64,000 nt of DNA from assembly GCA_963738445.1 (NCBI GenBank), contig CAVTWS010000018.1:124001-188000 (forward strand), read 5' to 3'. Under the pieces are notes generated by a model. That model made no database searches, was not told where the DNA came from, and saw only the letters and a list, made by a program, of their open reading frames with translations. The position numbers were made by a program, and so were the translations under genes. This document shows, piece by piece, positions 25,264-34,584 of the stretch (position 1 is the first letter of the stretch; every line of letters begins with the position of its first letter). This DNA comes from CAVTWS01 sp963738445. GTDB lineage: Bacteria; Actinomycetota; Acidimicrobiia; Acidimicrobiales; SHLQ01.

Positions 25264-26409
25264 TCACCCGGCCAGGACGGCGTCGATCGCGCCCTGGTTC
25301 TCGTCGACGAACTGCTGCTCGTACTCGGCCTGGACCTCGAGCTGGATCTCCAGGGAGTCCTGCTGGCAGTCGTAGTTCGCAGCGGCGACGGCCAGCTCGT
25401 ACTCCTGGAGCTCGGTCAGCTCGGCCTGCTGGGCATCGGTGAGCTCCGGGGGACCCGGCGGCGCGTATACCGCGGTATCCGCCGTCTCCTCGCTCTCGGC
25501 CGGTGCGTCCGTGAACTCCGAGGGATAGGCCAGCTCGTAGAACGGGTTCATCCGGTCGCTGATCTCGGTGTACATCTCGTCGGGCGTGGCGAACGTGTAG
25601 CCCTCGTCCTCCATGCACGCCGACCAGTCCTCGGCCGCCGCCGCCAACCGGGGGTCGGCCTGGATGCGCTCGTACATGTCCTCCAACTGAGCGCTGAACT
25701 CGGTGTAGAAGAGCTGGGACGGATCGTCGACGGCGGTGTTCGACTCGTTCTGACATCCGCCCTGCTGGGCCATGATCTCCGGAGTGATCTCGATGCCCTC
25801 CCCATTGGGGTCGAGCTCCTCGTAGATGGACTGATCGCCGTACAGCGCCAGGTAGTAGGCCTCGAGCTCCGGCTCGCTCAGCGCCTCGACGTACTCCTGG
25901 TTGGGGTCGACGAACTCACCGGCGGCCGCGGTCTCCTCATACCCCTCGAGGAAGGTGGTGGAGATCCCGAACCCGTACTCCTGGACGTATTCCTCCTCGT
26001 CGAAGGACTCGCCCGAGAACCCGTCGAACTGGCTGTAGTCGACCGGGGTGTACTCGAAGCCCTGCTCGGCCATGCACTGGGCGATGAACTGCTCGCGTTC
26101 CAACTGCTGCTGGGTGTAGAAGTCCTGCTGCTCGGTGGGGTCGGCCGGAAGGCCGAGAGCGGCGGAGATCGGCGACTCGTAGTTCGACCAGCTCGCCGCG
26201 TCGCCATCACCGGAGTCATCGTCGGACGACTCGTCGGTTGGCGTTTCGGCGTCGGATTCGTCAGACGCCTCGACCGCGGAATCGTCGACCGTGGCGTCGG
26301 ACGTCTCGGCGCTGGAATCGGTCGACACGTCGTCATCGCCTCCGCATCCGGACATGACCAGCGCGCCGAGCGCGACCAACCAACCACAACAGAACCGGGT
26401 ACTCCGCAT
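25264..26409 (-). CDS. Acidic lipoprotein of unknown function, paralogue 1
   Basis: A 381-residue lipoprotein: CCGWLVALGALVMSGCGGDDD is an anchor with the lipobox before Cys, followed by a Ser/Asp-rich linker (to about residue 75). The mature part has a conserved arrangement shared with the adjacent paralogue: REQFIAQCMAEQGFEYTPVD, ISTTFLEG, LALYGDQS, then GGCQNES, WSACMEDEGYTF and ANYDCQQDSL, giving four similarly placed cysteines (two likely disulfides). No enzyme motif is seen. AGGAGG lies upstream of two adjacent ATG codons; the second (26409) has the better spacing. It lies 91 bp upstream of the ABC efflux set, suggesting an accessory surface role. Confidence 0.7.
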   Translation of the reverse strand: MRSTRFCCGWLVALGALVMSGCGGDDDVSTDSSAETSDATVDDSAVEASDESDAETPTDESSDDDSGDGDAASWSNYESPISAALGLPADPTEQQDFYTQQQLEREQFIAQCMAEQGFEYTPVDYSQFDGFSGESFDEEEYVQEYGFGISTTFLEGYEETAAAGEFVDPNQEYVEALSEPELEAYYLALYGDQSIYEELDPNGEGIEITPEIMAQQGGCQNESNTAVDDPSQLFYTEFSAQLEDMYERIQADPRLAAAAEDWSACMEDEGYTFATPDEMYTEISDRMNPFYELAYPSEFTDAPAESEETADTAVYAPPGPPELTDAQQAELTELQEYELAVAAANYDCQQDSLEIQLEVQAEYEQQFVDENQGAIDAVLAG

Positions 26410-26502
26410 CATGGCCTCCTGAACGCCGGAGCCCGATTCTCGCTCATCCGGCGCCACAGCCATGGTCATGTCGTTCCGATCTCGTCGTCCACCACCCCGC
26501 GC

Positions 26503-27630
26503 TCAATCGGCCAACAACTGCTCGAGCTCGGCGCGGTGCTCGTCGACGAAAGCCTGTTCCAGCTCGGCCATGACCTCGGCTCGAGTGTTCGCCAGCTCGC
26601 CCTGGCATTCGAGGTTGGCCGCGGCCACCGCCAACTCGAGTGTTTGGATCTCTTCGAGCGTCGCCTGCTGTTCGGCCGTGAGCTCCGGTGGTCCTTCGAA
26701 CGAGTCGCCCTCGCCGACGATGCCGCCGCCGACGATGACCCCTCCGCCGCCACCGCCTTCGACCGTGACCTGACCCGGAGGCGAGGAGAAGGCCTCGTAC
26801 AGCGGGGTCATGCGCTCGCTGATGTCGGCGAACATGTCCTCCTGCGTGTCGTAGGGGTGCCCGGCCCCGGCCATGCACTCGGCCCACGCCTCGTTGGCGG
26901 CAACCATCCGGGGTTCGTTCTGGAGGCGCTCCTGAAGGTCGCTCAGCTCGTCACCGAGCTCCTCGAAGACCTCGCGGAACGGGTCGTCGACCTCGGCCAT
27001 CGCTTCGGTGAAACACCCGCCCTGCTCGGCCAACAAGTCCGGCGTGACCTCGATCGCCTGGCCGGTCGTCGCGCCGTCGACCTGTGACATATCGCCGTAG
27101 AGAGCGAGGTCGTAGGCCTCGCGCTCCTCGTCGGTGAGCCTCTCGAGGTAGGCCAGGTTCGGATCGTCGGAGGCATCCTGAGGGAGGCGGGGACCGTCCA
27201 GGAACGTCGTCGAGATGCCGAAGCCGTATCGCTCCACGTAGTCGGCCTCGTCGACACCGCCGCCGGGGCCGATGCTGACCACGAACGATGCGTTGTCGAC
27301 CGGCGTGTACTCGAACCCCTCCGCCGCCATGCACTGAGCCACGAACTGCTGCCGCTGACGCTCCTGCTCCGCGAACCGATCCTCCTGCTCGGCGGGATCG
27401 GTGGAGAACCCGAGGTACTCGGCCAGCGGGGACTCCGGCCCATCGGCCCCCTGCTCGTCGCCATCAGGGGCACTGTCGTCGGAAGCGACCTCAGAGGCAC
27501 CGTCGCCCGAAGCGGACGAGGAGGTCGCGGTGTCGTCATCGTCGCCACACGAGGTGCCGGCCAGCGCAACCGCGACCAGTGCCACAACCAGGGCACCACG
27601 GATTCGGACGGTGGAGGTCGCTGCGGTCAT
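26503..27630 (-). CDS. Acidic lipoprotein of unknown function, paralogue 2
   Basis: A 375-residue paralogue of the 25264-26409 product. The anchor is GALVVALVAVALAGTSCGDDD. Shared segments are QFVAQCMAAEGFEYTPVD, FGISTTFLDG, LALYGDMS, GGCFTEAMAEVDDP, WAECMAGAGHPYDTQEDMF and ANLECQGELANTRAEV, with the same four cysteines. A Gly-rich loop (EGGGGGGVIVGGGIVG) replaces part of the paralogue's acidic segment. The pair arose by tandem duplication. GAGGTGA precedes ATG 27630. The function is unknown; position suggests expression with the efflux genes downstream and possibly the HIT gene upstream (38 bp gap). Confidence 0.7.
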   Translation of the reverse strand: MTAATSTVRIRGALVVALVAVALAGTSCGDDDDTATSSSASGDGASEVASDDSAPDGDEQGADGPESPLAEYLGFSTDPAEQEDRFAEQERQRQQFVAQCMAAEGFEYTPVDNASFVVSIGPGGGVDEADYVERYGFGISTTFLDGPRLPQDASDDPNLAYLERLTDEEREAYDLALYGDMSQVDGATTGQAIEVTPDLLAEQGGCFTEAMAEVDDPFREVFEELGDELSDLQERLQNEPRMVAANEAWAECMAGAGHPYDTQEDMFADISERMTPLYEAFSSPPGQVTVEGGGGGGVIVGGGIVGEGDSFEGPPELTAEQQATLEEIQTLELAVAAANLECQGELANTRAEVMAELEQAFVDEHRAELEQLLAD

Positions 27631-27668
27631 CGGAGTCACCTCGGGTTGGGGGCGGTGGTCATCAGCCG

Positions 27669-28100
27669 CTAGACGCCGGGGGCGGTCGATCGGTTCCATA
27701 CCTCCGCGAGATCCCCGGCGACCCGGTCCATGTGATCGTCGGAGTCGTACCGGGTCCGGGGCCAGAAGAAGCCGCGCAGCCCGTCCTTGCGGTTGCGGGG
27801 AACCACGTGGGCGTGCAGGTGAGGGACGCTCTGGCTGACCCGGTTGTTCATGGCCACGAACGTGCCTGTGGCAGCCATGGCCACCTCGACGACGCCCGCC
27901 ATTCGTTGCACCCGCTCGAAGTAGGGGCCGACGACGACAGCGGGGAGATCGGTGAGGGTCTCGTGGTGATCGACCGGAACGATCAGGACGTGGCCGTGGA
28001 ACACCGGCGACCGATCGAGGAAGGCGACCGCGATGTGGTCGCGCATGACCTCGTGGGCCGGAAGGTCACCCGCCACGATCTGACAGAAGACACACGTCAT
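27669..28100 (-). CDS. HIT family protein (histidine triad hydrolase)
   Basis: A 143-residue HIT protein. CVFCQIVAGDLPAHEV is the zinc-associated N-terminus of the HINT-like branch and SVPHLHAHVVPR is the H-x-H-x-H triad whose middle His attacks nucleoside phosphoramidates and dinucleotides. Length and motifs are standard. Its start overlaps the stop of the 338-residue unknown protein (ATGA at 28097-28100), making it the last gene of the methyltransferase operon, an uncommon partnership. Confidence 0.85.
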   Translation of the reverse strand: MTCVFCQIVAGDLPAHEVMRDHIAVAFLDRSPVFHGHVLIVPVDHHETLTDLPAVVVGPYFERVQRMAGVVEVAMAATGTFVAMNNRVSQSVPHLHAHVVPRNRKDGLRGFFWPRTRYDSDDHMDRVAGDLAEVWNRSTAPGV

Positions 28101-29113
28101 TCGAGGGGCTCGTAGCCGGCGACAGCGTGGTGGGCGGTATCGAGATAGACCTTCGCTTCGGGCGCGCTGGCGAACCTCCCGTGACTCCAGCGCACCTCCA
28201 CGTGGCCTTCGACGGCCCGGGTTTCGTCATCCGCTCCACGGTCGACGACATCGGCCCGCCAACGCACCAGCGGTTGCCCGGCCGGCTCGGCCCACACGCC
28301 GAACGAGCGGATGGCGAACCGTTGACGGAAATCCCACGGGGTCGACACGCGGTAGCTCAACGGCGTCCCGCTGGCGCCGGCGCCGAGCACGAAGTACGGC
28401 GCCGCCTGCAGTCGGAGGAGCCGCCACAGCATCTCTTCCCGGGTGCGGGTGTCGGTCAGGTTGGCGCGCCACCGCTCGGCCGAAGCGTGCGCGACCTGGA
28501 AGGCGAACGCTTCATAGATCTCCTGCGCCCCATCCGGCCAGGTGCGGGCATTGCGCATCTCGGACTTGAGGATCGACCGGTGGAGCGGCCCCAACGCCGA
28601 CACGTGTTCAGGCAATCGGCCCGCCAGACCGAGGGCGGACCGGCAGTGTCGATAGAGCTCGTCGTGGGCTTCGGGGGCGACGTCGTCGTACCAATCGGCA
28701 CGGGCCGTCCGCCGCTCGGCGAGGGAGCGGTCGAACAGATGCGCCGGCGACGCGTTCATCAAGATGTTCGAGCCGTACTTGCAGCTGATCAGGTAGACGT
28801 GATCGACGCGGAGGTCGGCCGGGATCTGTTCGTAGCTCGGAGGTTTGTGCGCACCCTTCCACTCCACCCGCCATGGGGGTCGGCCGCGCAAGCCATCGGT
28901 GGAGCGAGCGAACCGCCAACCGTTCAACCACGCCGTGGTGAACAGCTCGGCGAACACGCCTTCCGTGCGCGCCCCGACGAGGCGGTCGAAGTGCTCGTCG
29001 GCGACATGGGCGATCGACCGGGGACGCACCGACAACGCGTGGTCGAGGTCCCGGTAGCCGAGCAGAGCCAGGCCGGTGACGATCTCGGTGACTTCGGTGC
29101 GCAGCGTGGCCAT
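28097..29113 (-). CDS. Uncharacterised protein, possible nuclease partner of the methyltransferase
   Basis: A 338-residue protein I cannot assign. Residues about 82-125 are the most motif-like part: WRVEWKGAHKPPSYEQIPAD, then LRVDHVYLISCKYGSNILMN and SPAHLFD. An acidic residue (D104) followed by a hydrophobic strand ending in C-K (K112), with E84 and K86 before it, recalls the PD-(D/E)XK nuclease core, but the usual D/E of the E-x-K triplet is Ser here. The rest is helix-rich with a beta-rich C-terminus (VEGHVEVRWSHGRFASAPEA). ATG 29113 lies 11 bases after the upstream gene. It shares an operon with a DNA methyltransferase, which is the main reason to suspect a restriction role. Confidence 0.6.
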   Translation of the reverse strand: MATLRTEVTEIVTGLALLGYRDLDHALSVRPRSIAHVADEHFDRLVGARTEGVFAELFTTAWLNGWRFARSTDGLRGRPPWRVEWKGAHKPPSYEQIPADLRVDHVYLISCKYGSNILMNASPAHLFDRSLAERRTARADWYDDVAPEAHDELYRHCRSALGLAGRLPEHVSALGPLHRSILKSEMRNARTWPDGAQEIYEAFAFQVAHASAERWRANLTDTRTREEMLWRLLRLQAAPYFVLGAGASGTPLSYRVSTPWDFRQRFAIRSFGVWAEPAGQPLVRWRADVVDRGADDETRAVEGHVEVRWSHGRFASAPEAKVYLDTAHHAVAGYEPLE

Positions 29114-29124
29114 AGGACGGCGGG

Positions 29125-29457
29125 TCAGTGAGCGGGAAGGCCGGCGCCGAACAGCGGGGTGAACTGCAACTGTGCCCCCACCAGATCGGCGGGCAGGTCG
29201 GCATCGGCGTACACGCGGAGGTTCGTGTACACGTCGACCGCGATACCGGTGTGGTGGATCCACCGCTCCACCGCAGCCGCCCACCGTTCCTCCATCAGCT
29301 CGCCTCGCAACTCTTCTGCCGTTCCCGGCGGAAGCTGCGCAGGATCGGTTCGCGCCACCAGCTCCACCGCCAGGACGCGGGTCAGGACATCGACATCGTC
29401 GGCGAGAAAAACTTGCGGTGGTTCGCAGCGCACGACGGCGTAGGCGACACCGGTCAA
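29125..29457 (-). CDS. Small uncharacterised protein in the methyltransferase operon
   Basis: A 110-residue protein with no motif I recognise. It is predicted mostly helical (VLTRVLAVELVAR, GELMEERWAAAVERWIHHTG) between short strands (VDVYTNLRVY, LQFTPLFG). TTG 29457 is the likely start because it forms a TTGA overlap with the methyltransferase stop (29456-29454), and the frame shows no other good start. Its place between the methyltransferase and the possible nuclease suggests a structural or specificity role. Confidence 0.55.
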   Translation of the reverse strand: MTGVAYAVVRCEPPQVFLADDVDVLTRVLAVELVARTDPAQLPPGTAEELRGELMEERWAAAVERWIHHTGIAVDVYTNLRVYADADLPADLVGAQLQFTPLFGAGLPAH

Positions 29458-30974
29458 GGAAAGTCCCTCACGATCTCCTTGACGGACCAGAACCCGGGAA
29501 TCGGTCGATCGACGGGCGTCGTGGCATAAGCCGCCAATCGGGCCAAACCGGAATCGTCGAAGATCTCCACCGCGTCGAACACGAGGACCCCTCCGGCCGC
29601 GCGCAAGGCTTTGTCACCCTCGCCGCCCTTCTTGGGCAGGTGCGAGGTGAGCACCAGCAGCCGCGGTGAGCCCGAGCCGTCGCGACCTGCTCGGGCCAGC
29701 ACCGCGGCCCGACCGAGTGTCTTCCACAAGGTGTCGGCACGGACGAGCCCCGGGCGAACCGAGGTGAACGCGCCGGACACGTCGACGAAGTAGCGCTCCC
29801 CGGAGGGGCCCGACACCAGGAAATCGAACTGGGCACCGGCGACCTTGGCCGGCGCCGACACGACCTCGAACCCGGCCGCGGTCACGGCCCGCTCGGCCAG
29901 CTCGCGGGCCATCTTCCCCTCGCGGGCCGCCCGGACCTGGAAGTGCTCGTGGCGATCTTCGCCCTCGGGAGGGATCGCCGTCGCGGCACGCGCGCCGGTG
30001 GAACCCGACGTGCCCGCCGAAACGACCGGCTCGGCCCATCGCGCCCGCTCCGTCTGAACACGATCGCGAGCGATGGCGACGTAGGCCTCGTCGAGGTCGT
30101 AGCCGATGCCCCGCCGACCCGTACGAGCGGCGGCGACGAGGGTTGACCCCGAACCCAGGAACGGGTCGAGGACCAGGTCGCCCTCGTACGTGTACAGGTC
30201 GATCAGGCGGCGGGGCAGCTCGACCGGGAACGGCGCCGGATGACCGACCCGGCGGGCGCTCTCCGAATCGATCCGCCACAGATCGAGGGTGGCCTCGGCG
30301 AACTCGTCGGCCGGCAGGGTCGATTCGTGCGGGAGGCCCCGGGTCTTGCGTTCGTGCGGCTTGAGCGCGCGGTCGAAACGACCCTTGCTGGCCACGATCA
30401 CCCGCTCGGTCAGATCACGCAGCACCGGGTTGGCTGCGGAACGGTAGGAGCCCCAGGCGATGGACCCGGAGGCGCCATCGGCCTTCTGCCAGACGACCTC
30501 GCCCCGCAGCAGCAGCCCCAGCCGGTCCTGGAGTATCTCGATCACATCCGCCGACAGGCTGCGGTAGGGCTTCCGGCCCAGGTTGGCGACGTTGACGGCG
30601 ATGCGACCACCGGGTTCGAGCACACGCACGCACTCGGCGAACACCTCCTCGAGCATGTCGAGGAACCGGGTGTAGGACTCCGGGACGACCGGACCCGTGC
30701 CGTCACCACCGGTGACCGCCAGCTCGTACTCCTTGCCCACGAAGTACGGCGGCGAGGTGACCACCAGCGCCACGGACTTGTCGGGCAGCTGGGTCATCGA
30801 TCGGGAGTCGCCACAGAAACAGCCGTCGCCGAGTGCCAGCTCGCCTGCGAACACCTCGTCGTCGTCGCTCAGTTCAGGAGGCGCGAAGCGCTCGTAGAAC
30901 GCGGTGGCATCGTGGCCCTCGCGACGGCCGGCACCAAACGCCGACGTTGCTGTGGATCTCCGGCGAACGACCAC
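29454..30974 (-). CDS. DNA methyltransferase (beta class, likely N4-cytosine) with extra C-terminal domain
   Basis: A 506-residue modification enzyme. VVTSPPYFVG (T-S-P-P-Y, residues 73-77) is catalytic motif IV, and DLVLDPFLGSGSTLVAA (from residue 267) is the S-adenosylmethionine motif I; the order IV before I marks the beta class, and S-P-P-Y favours N4-cytosine over N6-adenine. Residues about 345-505 form an added domain: AGFEVVSAPAK, AQFDFLVSGPSGERYFVDVS and then LVRADTLWKTLGRAAVL, with an alpha/beta pattern like PD-(D/E)XK folds but D-V-S where D/E-x-K is expected. GGAGGT seven bases before GTG 30974 sets the start. It leads an operon with two unknown genes and a HIT gene. Confidence 0.85.
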   Translation of the reverse strand: MVVRRRSTATSAFGAGRREGHDATAFYERFAPPELSDDDEVFAGELALGDGCFCGDSRSMTQLPDKSVALVVTSPPYFVGKEYELAVTGGDGTGPVVPESYTRFLDMLEEVFAECVRVLEPGGRIAVNVANLGRKPYRSLSADVIEILQDRLGLLLRGEVVWQKADGASGSIAWGSYRSAANPVLRDLTERVIVASKGRFDRALKPHERKTRGLPHESTLPADEFAEATLDLWRIDSESARRVGHPAPFPVELPRRLIDLYTYEGDLVLDPFLGSGSTLVAAARTGRRGIGYDLDEAYVAIARDRVQTERARWAEPVVSAGTSGSTGARAATAIPPEGEDRHEHFQVRAAREGKMARELAERAVTAAGFEVVSAPAKVAGAQFDFLVSGPSGERYFVDVSGAFTSVRPGLVRADTLWKTLGRAAVLARAGRDGSGSPRLLVLTSHLPKKGGEGDKALRAAGGVLVFDAVEIFDDSGLARLAAYATTPVDRPIPGFWSVKEIVRDFP

Positions 30975-31047
30975 CCGCTGACCTCCTGGCTGCGCATCCT
31001 AGGGATCGGTCGACGACCGGCCCGCCACGAGACCATAAACAGCCCGT

Positions 31048-33555
31048 GTGACAGCCGAATCGGCGTCGTCCGCGCCGCAGGTCACCGAAACGATTGCCTA
31101 TCAAGTGGTTCGTCGCTGCGCCGATAGTCAAGAGGTGACCCACCAAGTCACCATCACCCGCGCTGTCGTCTCAGCGCTTCGCCGCGTCGGCTCGGCACGC
31201 GGCCCCGCCCTGGCGGTTGCGTTGCGCGACCTCATGGACGCGGTCGGCCACCGATTCGAGCTCCGCGCCATCCGGCTCGTGGTCGCCGAAGCTTTCGAGT
31301 CGACCCGAACCGACTTGTGGTGGACGGCCGACGGGAGCGACGCCAACCCGACCTGGTGTGGACCGGACGAGCGGGCTGACACCACGTTCCCGTTCCCGAT
31401 CGTGAACGGGGCCGACGGGTTCATCGAGGTCTGGTTCGACGACCGTAACGACGCCCTGCGGTCCTCCCGCGAGCTCCTGCTCGACGCCCTCGCGACCAGC
31501 GTCTCGTTGGCCATCGTGCGAGACGAGCTCTCCCGCCGATTCGAGGCGGCCTTCGACCACGCCACGATCGGATTCACCTGCCGGGCAGCCGACGGCCACC
31601 TCCTCGACTGCAATCGAGCGTACGCAGACCTCGTCGGGAGCACGGTCGAGGAGCTCATCGGTGGCACCCCGCCCGATGTCGTTCATCCCGACGACTACGA
31701 GATGTGTTACGAGCGCGTCAGCCGAATGCTCAGCGGCGAGATCGACGACCTGTCGTTCGAGTACCGCATGCAACCGATCAACGAGCCCACGTCCGAGCGA
31801 TGGGTCCGTTCGACGTCGTCGGCGGTCCGTTGGCCCAATGGCAACCTGCGCTACCTGATGGCCGTGTTCGAAGACGTGACCGAGCGGCGAGCCAGCGAAC
31901 AGGCGCTACGTGACTCCGAAGCGCGCTACCGCGGTCTGATCGAGCACGCACCCATGGTCGTGCTCAGCATCGGAAGCGACGACCGCATCGTCTTCGCGTC
32001 CGCCGAAGTGCAGTCCTCCCTGGGGATCGACCCGTACCGGCTGGGGCAGCGGCACTTCTCGGCGATCGGGTTGGGCGCCGACGAAGTCATCACGTGGACC
32101 GAGGCGCTGCACCGGGTGCGCACGACCGGGGATGACGAAGAGGTCGAGACCCGTGTCCTCACGCCCGAGGGCGACCGGTGGCTGTCGGGCCGCCTCGCGC
32201 CGGGCGATCGACCGGGTGCGGTGACCGTGTACGCATTCGACGTCACGCAACGCCATCGGTTGCAGGCTCAGATCGAACTGGCGGCATCTCACGACACGCT
32301 CACCGGTCTCACCAATCGGGCCACGTTCCTCTTCCGGGTCGACGACGCGTTGTGCCGCCAGCGCCGAAGCGGTCGATCGCTCGCCGTCGTGTTCGTCGAC
32401 CTCGACCGATTCAAGGTCATCAACGACATGCTCGGCCACGCAGCAGGCGACGAGGTCCTGGTCGGCGTGGCCAAGCGGATCACCACGGCCGTCCGCGAGG
32501 TCGACACCGTCGGCCGTCTCGGGGGCGACGAGTTCGTCGTCCTCCTCGAGGACTGCCTCGGCCCCGAAGGAGCCGCACTCACCGCAGAACGCATCCGCCA
32601 GGTCCTGCTGGAACCCATCCCGGCGGGCGGCCAGGAAGTCCACGTGACCGCCAGCCTGGGCGTGGTGATCCACGGCGGCGGACCGACCTCAGCCGACGAG
32701 CTGGTCGGCGACTCCGACCGTGCCATGTACCGGGCCAAGCGAAACGGACGCGACCGCATCGAATTGTTCGACGAGGAGCTGCGGGCCGAGGTCGCCGCCC
32801 GGGTCGCGACCGAAGGAGCGCTGCGACGGGCCCTGCCCCGTGGCGAGTTCGAGCTCTACATCCAACCGGAGGTCGACCTGGCGAGTCGCCACGTCGTCGG
32901 TGGCGAGGCGTTGGTGCGCTGGAACCACCCCCAACGCGGGTTGTTGGCGGCCGCCGAGTTCGTCGAGCTGGCCGAGGAGAGCGGCGTCATCCTCGACCTC
33001 GATCCCTGGATCATCTCCGAGACGGCGGCCTGTCTCGGGCGGTGGCGGGGCGCCGGGCTCGACGTCCGATGCCGGGTCAACCTGTCGCGCCGCACGGTTC
33101 TCGCCCCCGGGTTGGTCGAGCAGCTCGCCGAATGCCTACGCGTCAACGACCTCGACCCGGCGGCGCTCGGCGTGGAACTGACCGAAACCGCGCTGGTGTC
33201 GGATTCCAACGCCATCATCCGGACCCTCGCCGGCATCCGTCAGCTCGGCATCTCCGTGGCGATCGACGACTTCGGCACGGGTTACAGCTCCCTGGGGATG
33301 TTGCGCTCCATGTCGGTCGACGCCTTGAAGCTCGATCGATCGTTCGTCTCGGGTCTGCCCGACGAACACGGCGCCGACGCGATCGTGTCGACCGTGATGA
33401 TGCTCGCCCAGTCACTCGGCCTGCTGGTCGTGGCCGAAGGCGTCGAGACCGAAGCCCAGGCCGCACGGCTCCTCGAGCTCGGCTGCCAGCGCGCCCAGGG
33501 CTGGTTGTTCAGCAAGGCCATCCCGGCCGCCGAGTTCGTCGACCTGCTGCGCTGA
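31048..33555 (+). CDS. PAS-GGDEF-EAL cyclic-di-GMP protein
   Basis: An 835-residue signalling protein. Order: a GAF-like N-terminal region (about 30-165), PAS 1 (FEAAFDHATIGFTCRAADGH, about 165-285), PAS 2 (YRGLIEHAPMVVLSIGSDD, about 300-405), GGDEF (about 415-570) and EAL (about 590-830). The GGDEF motif is intact (near 492) with REVD five residues before it, the position of the inhibitory I-site. The EAL motif (GGEALVRW, near 619), DDFGTGYSSL and KLDRSFV are also present, so both diguanylate cyclase and phosphodiesterase activities are possible. No membrane span is seen, so it is likely cytosolic. The GTG start is uncertain within a few codons. It is divergent from the methyltransferase. 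Confidence 0.9.
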   Translation: MTAESASSAPQVTETIAYQVVRRCADSQEVTHQVTITRAVVSALRRVGSARGPALAVALRDLMDAVGHRFELRAIRLVVAEAFESTRTDLWWTADGSDANPTWCGPDERADTTFPFPIVNGADGFIEVWFDDRNDALRSSRELLLDALATSVSLAIVRDELSRRFEAAFDHATIGFTCRAADGHLLDCNRAYADLVGSTVEELIGGTPPDVVHPDDYEMCYERVSRMLSGEIDDLSFEYRMQPINEPTSERWVRSTSSAVRWPNGNLRYLMAVFEDVTERRASEQALRDSEARYRGLIEHAPMVVLSIGSDDRIVFASAEVQSSLGIDPYRLGQRHFSAIGLGADEVITWTEALHRVRTTGDDEEVETRVLTPEGDRWLSGRLAPGDRPGAVTVYAFDVTQRHRLQAQIELAASHDTLTGLTNRATFLFRVDDALCRQRRSGRSLAVVFVDLDRFKVINDMLGHAAGDEVLVGVAKRITTAVREVDTVGRLGGDEFVVLLEDCLGPEGAALTAERIRQVLLEPIPAGGQEVHVTASLGVVIHGGGPTSADELVGDSDRAMYRAKRNGRDRIELFDEELRAEVAARVATEGALRRALPRGEFELYIQPEVDLASRHVVGGEALVRWNHPQRGLLAAAEFVELAEESGVILDLDPWIISETAACLGRWRGAGLDVRCRVNLSRRTVLAPGLVEQLAECLRVNDLDPAALGVELTETALVSDSNAIIRTLAGIRQLGISVAIDDFGTGYSSLGMLRSMSVDALKLDRSFVSGLPDEHGADAIVSTVMMLAQSLGLLVVAEGVETEAQAARLLELGCQRAQGWLFSKAIPAAEFVDLLR

Positions 33556-33688
33556 CCACCGGCCGGCCGCCGACCGGAGATCTGGCGGCAACGGGGCCCC
33601 GGACTCCGGGCGCGTTGCGACCCCGGCACGGGTTGCCGGGGTCGGAACTGGGACGGTCGTTCGAGAAGAGAAGCGAGTCGCGCGGCCG

Positions 33689-34507
33689 TCAGGCGCCCGG
33701 CGTCGCCACCTCGATCACCTGCGCGCCCTCGGGGAAGCGGCCGAGAAGGCTGACGTCGTAGCTGACGGTGTCGTCACCGAAGATGTCGTGGAGAACGCTG
33801 GCCGGGCCGGCGTCCATCGTCATCGTGCCGAAGAAGCCGAAGCTGATCTCGGGGATGACCTGACGGGCCCGGACGAGATCGCCGCCGTGCTCGCCCCACC
33901 AATCGGCCACGAACCCGGGATAGGGGTTGCTGTCGGCCTGGATACCGGACGACGTGAAGCGCGGATGGGCGTCGATGTCGACCGAGACGAAGCCGGCATC
34001 GGCAGGTGTCACGCTCATGGACAGGTTCGGGTCGACCCGGGCTCGCACCCCGGCTCGGTTCAGCCGAGAGGCCAAACGGGGCGAGTCGGTGATCAGTTCG
34101 AGCTGGAAGTTGTCGATCCCGTTGAACGGCGTGGGATCGACGTTCTCGGCGTCGCCCAATGCCGTCACGACGCCGACCTGGGCCAGGGTCACCGCACCGG
34201 CATCACGCCCGGCCACGTCGACCTGGTCACACTCAACGGTGCGCACGATGATCTGGGCCGCATCGGGCGGTGGCGGGCCGAACGAGCCGAAACCGAAAAC
34301 GTCGGCGAAGTCATCCGGGAGCAGGCCGGCGACGGCATCCTGCCCGACCCACTCGAACCCGATGTACTCCGTGCAGTCATGAAAGTCGACGTCGAGCGAG
34401 CCGGACGACGCGTGGGCCGGACCAGCGGTGGTGATCGTCGCTGACGCGGCGATCAATCCGAGCAATCCGGTCCCGATCCGCCGACGGGTGAACACGGTCG
34501 AGGGCAT
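33689..34507 (-). CDS. Secreted protein of unknown function
   Basis: A 272-residue protein with a twin-Arg-like start (TRRRIGTGLLGLIAAS) and an A-H-A-S signal cleavage site near residue 33. The mature part is beta-rich with no domain I recognise: FHDCTEYIGFEWVGQDAVAG, LLPDDFADVFGFGSFGPPPP, then SVDIDAHPRFTSSGIQADSN and ADWWGEHGGDLVRARQVIPE. The two Cys may form a disulfide. The pattern (volatile, acidic, binding-like pocket) somewhat resembles acetoacetate-decarboxylase-type folds, but that is a guess. It is transcribed after rsmI with a 77-bp gap that contains no obvious terminator. Confidence 0.65.
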   Translation of the reverse strand: MPSTVFTRRRIGTGLLGLIAASATITTAGPAHASSGSLDVDFHDCTEYIGFEWVGQDAVAGLLPDDFADVFGFGSFGPPPPDAAQIIVRTVECDQVDVAGRDAGAVTLAQVGVVTALGDAENVDPTPFNGIDNFQLELITDSPRLASRLNRAGVRARVDPNLSMSVTPADAGFVSVDIDAHPRFTSSGIQADSNPYPGFVADWWGEHGGDLVRARQVIPEISFGFFGTMTMDAGPASVLHDIFGDDTVSYDVSLLGRFPEGAQVIEVATPGA

Positions 34508-34584
34508 GCATCTCTCCTCGCGACAACTCCGTGATCCGCCGATCGGACCAGGCCCCCTCTTATCGGCGGACCGGCCACCGTTCT

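Noticed and set aside
23187..27087. Long plus-strand open frames (751 and 1045 codons) over the efflux and lipoprotein genes
   Set aside because: Arg- or Ser/Val-rich shadows of the minus-strand adaptor and lipoproteins.
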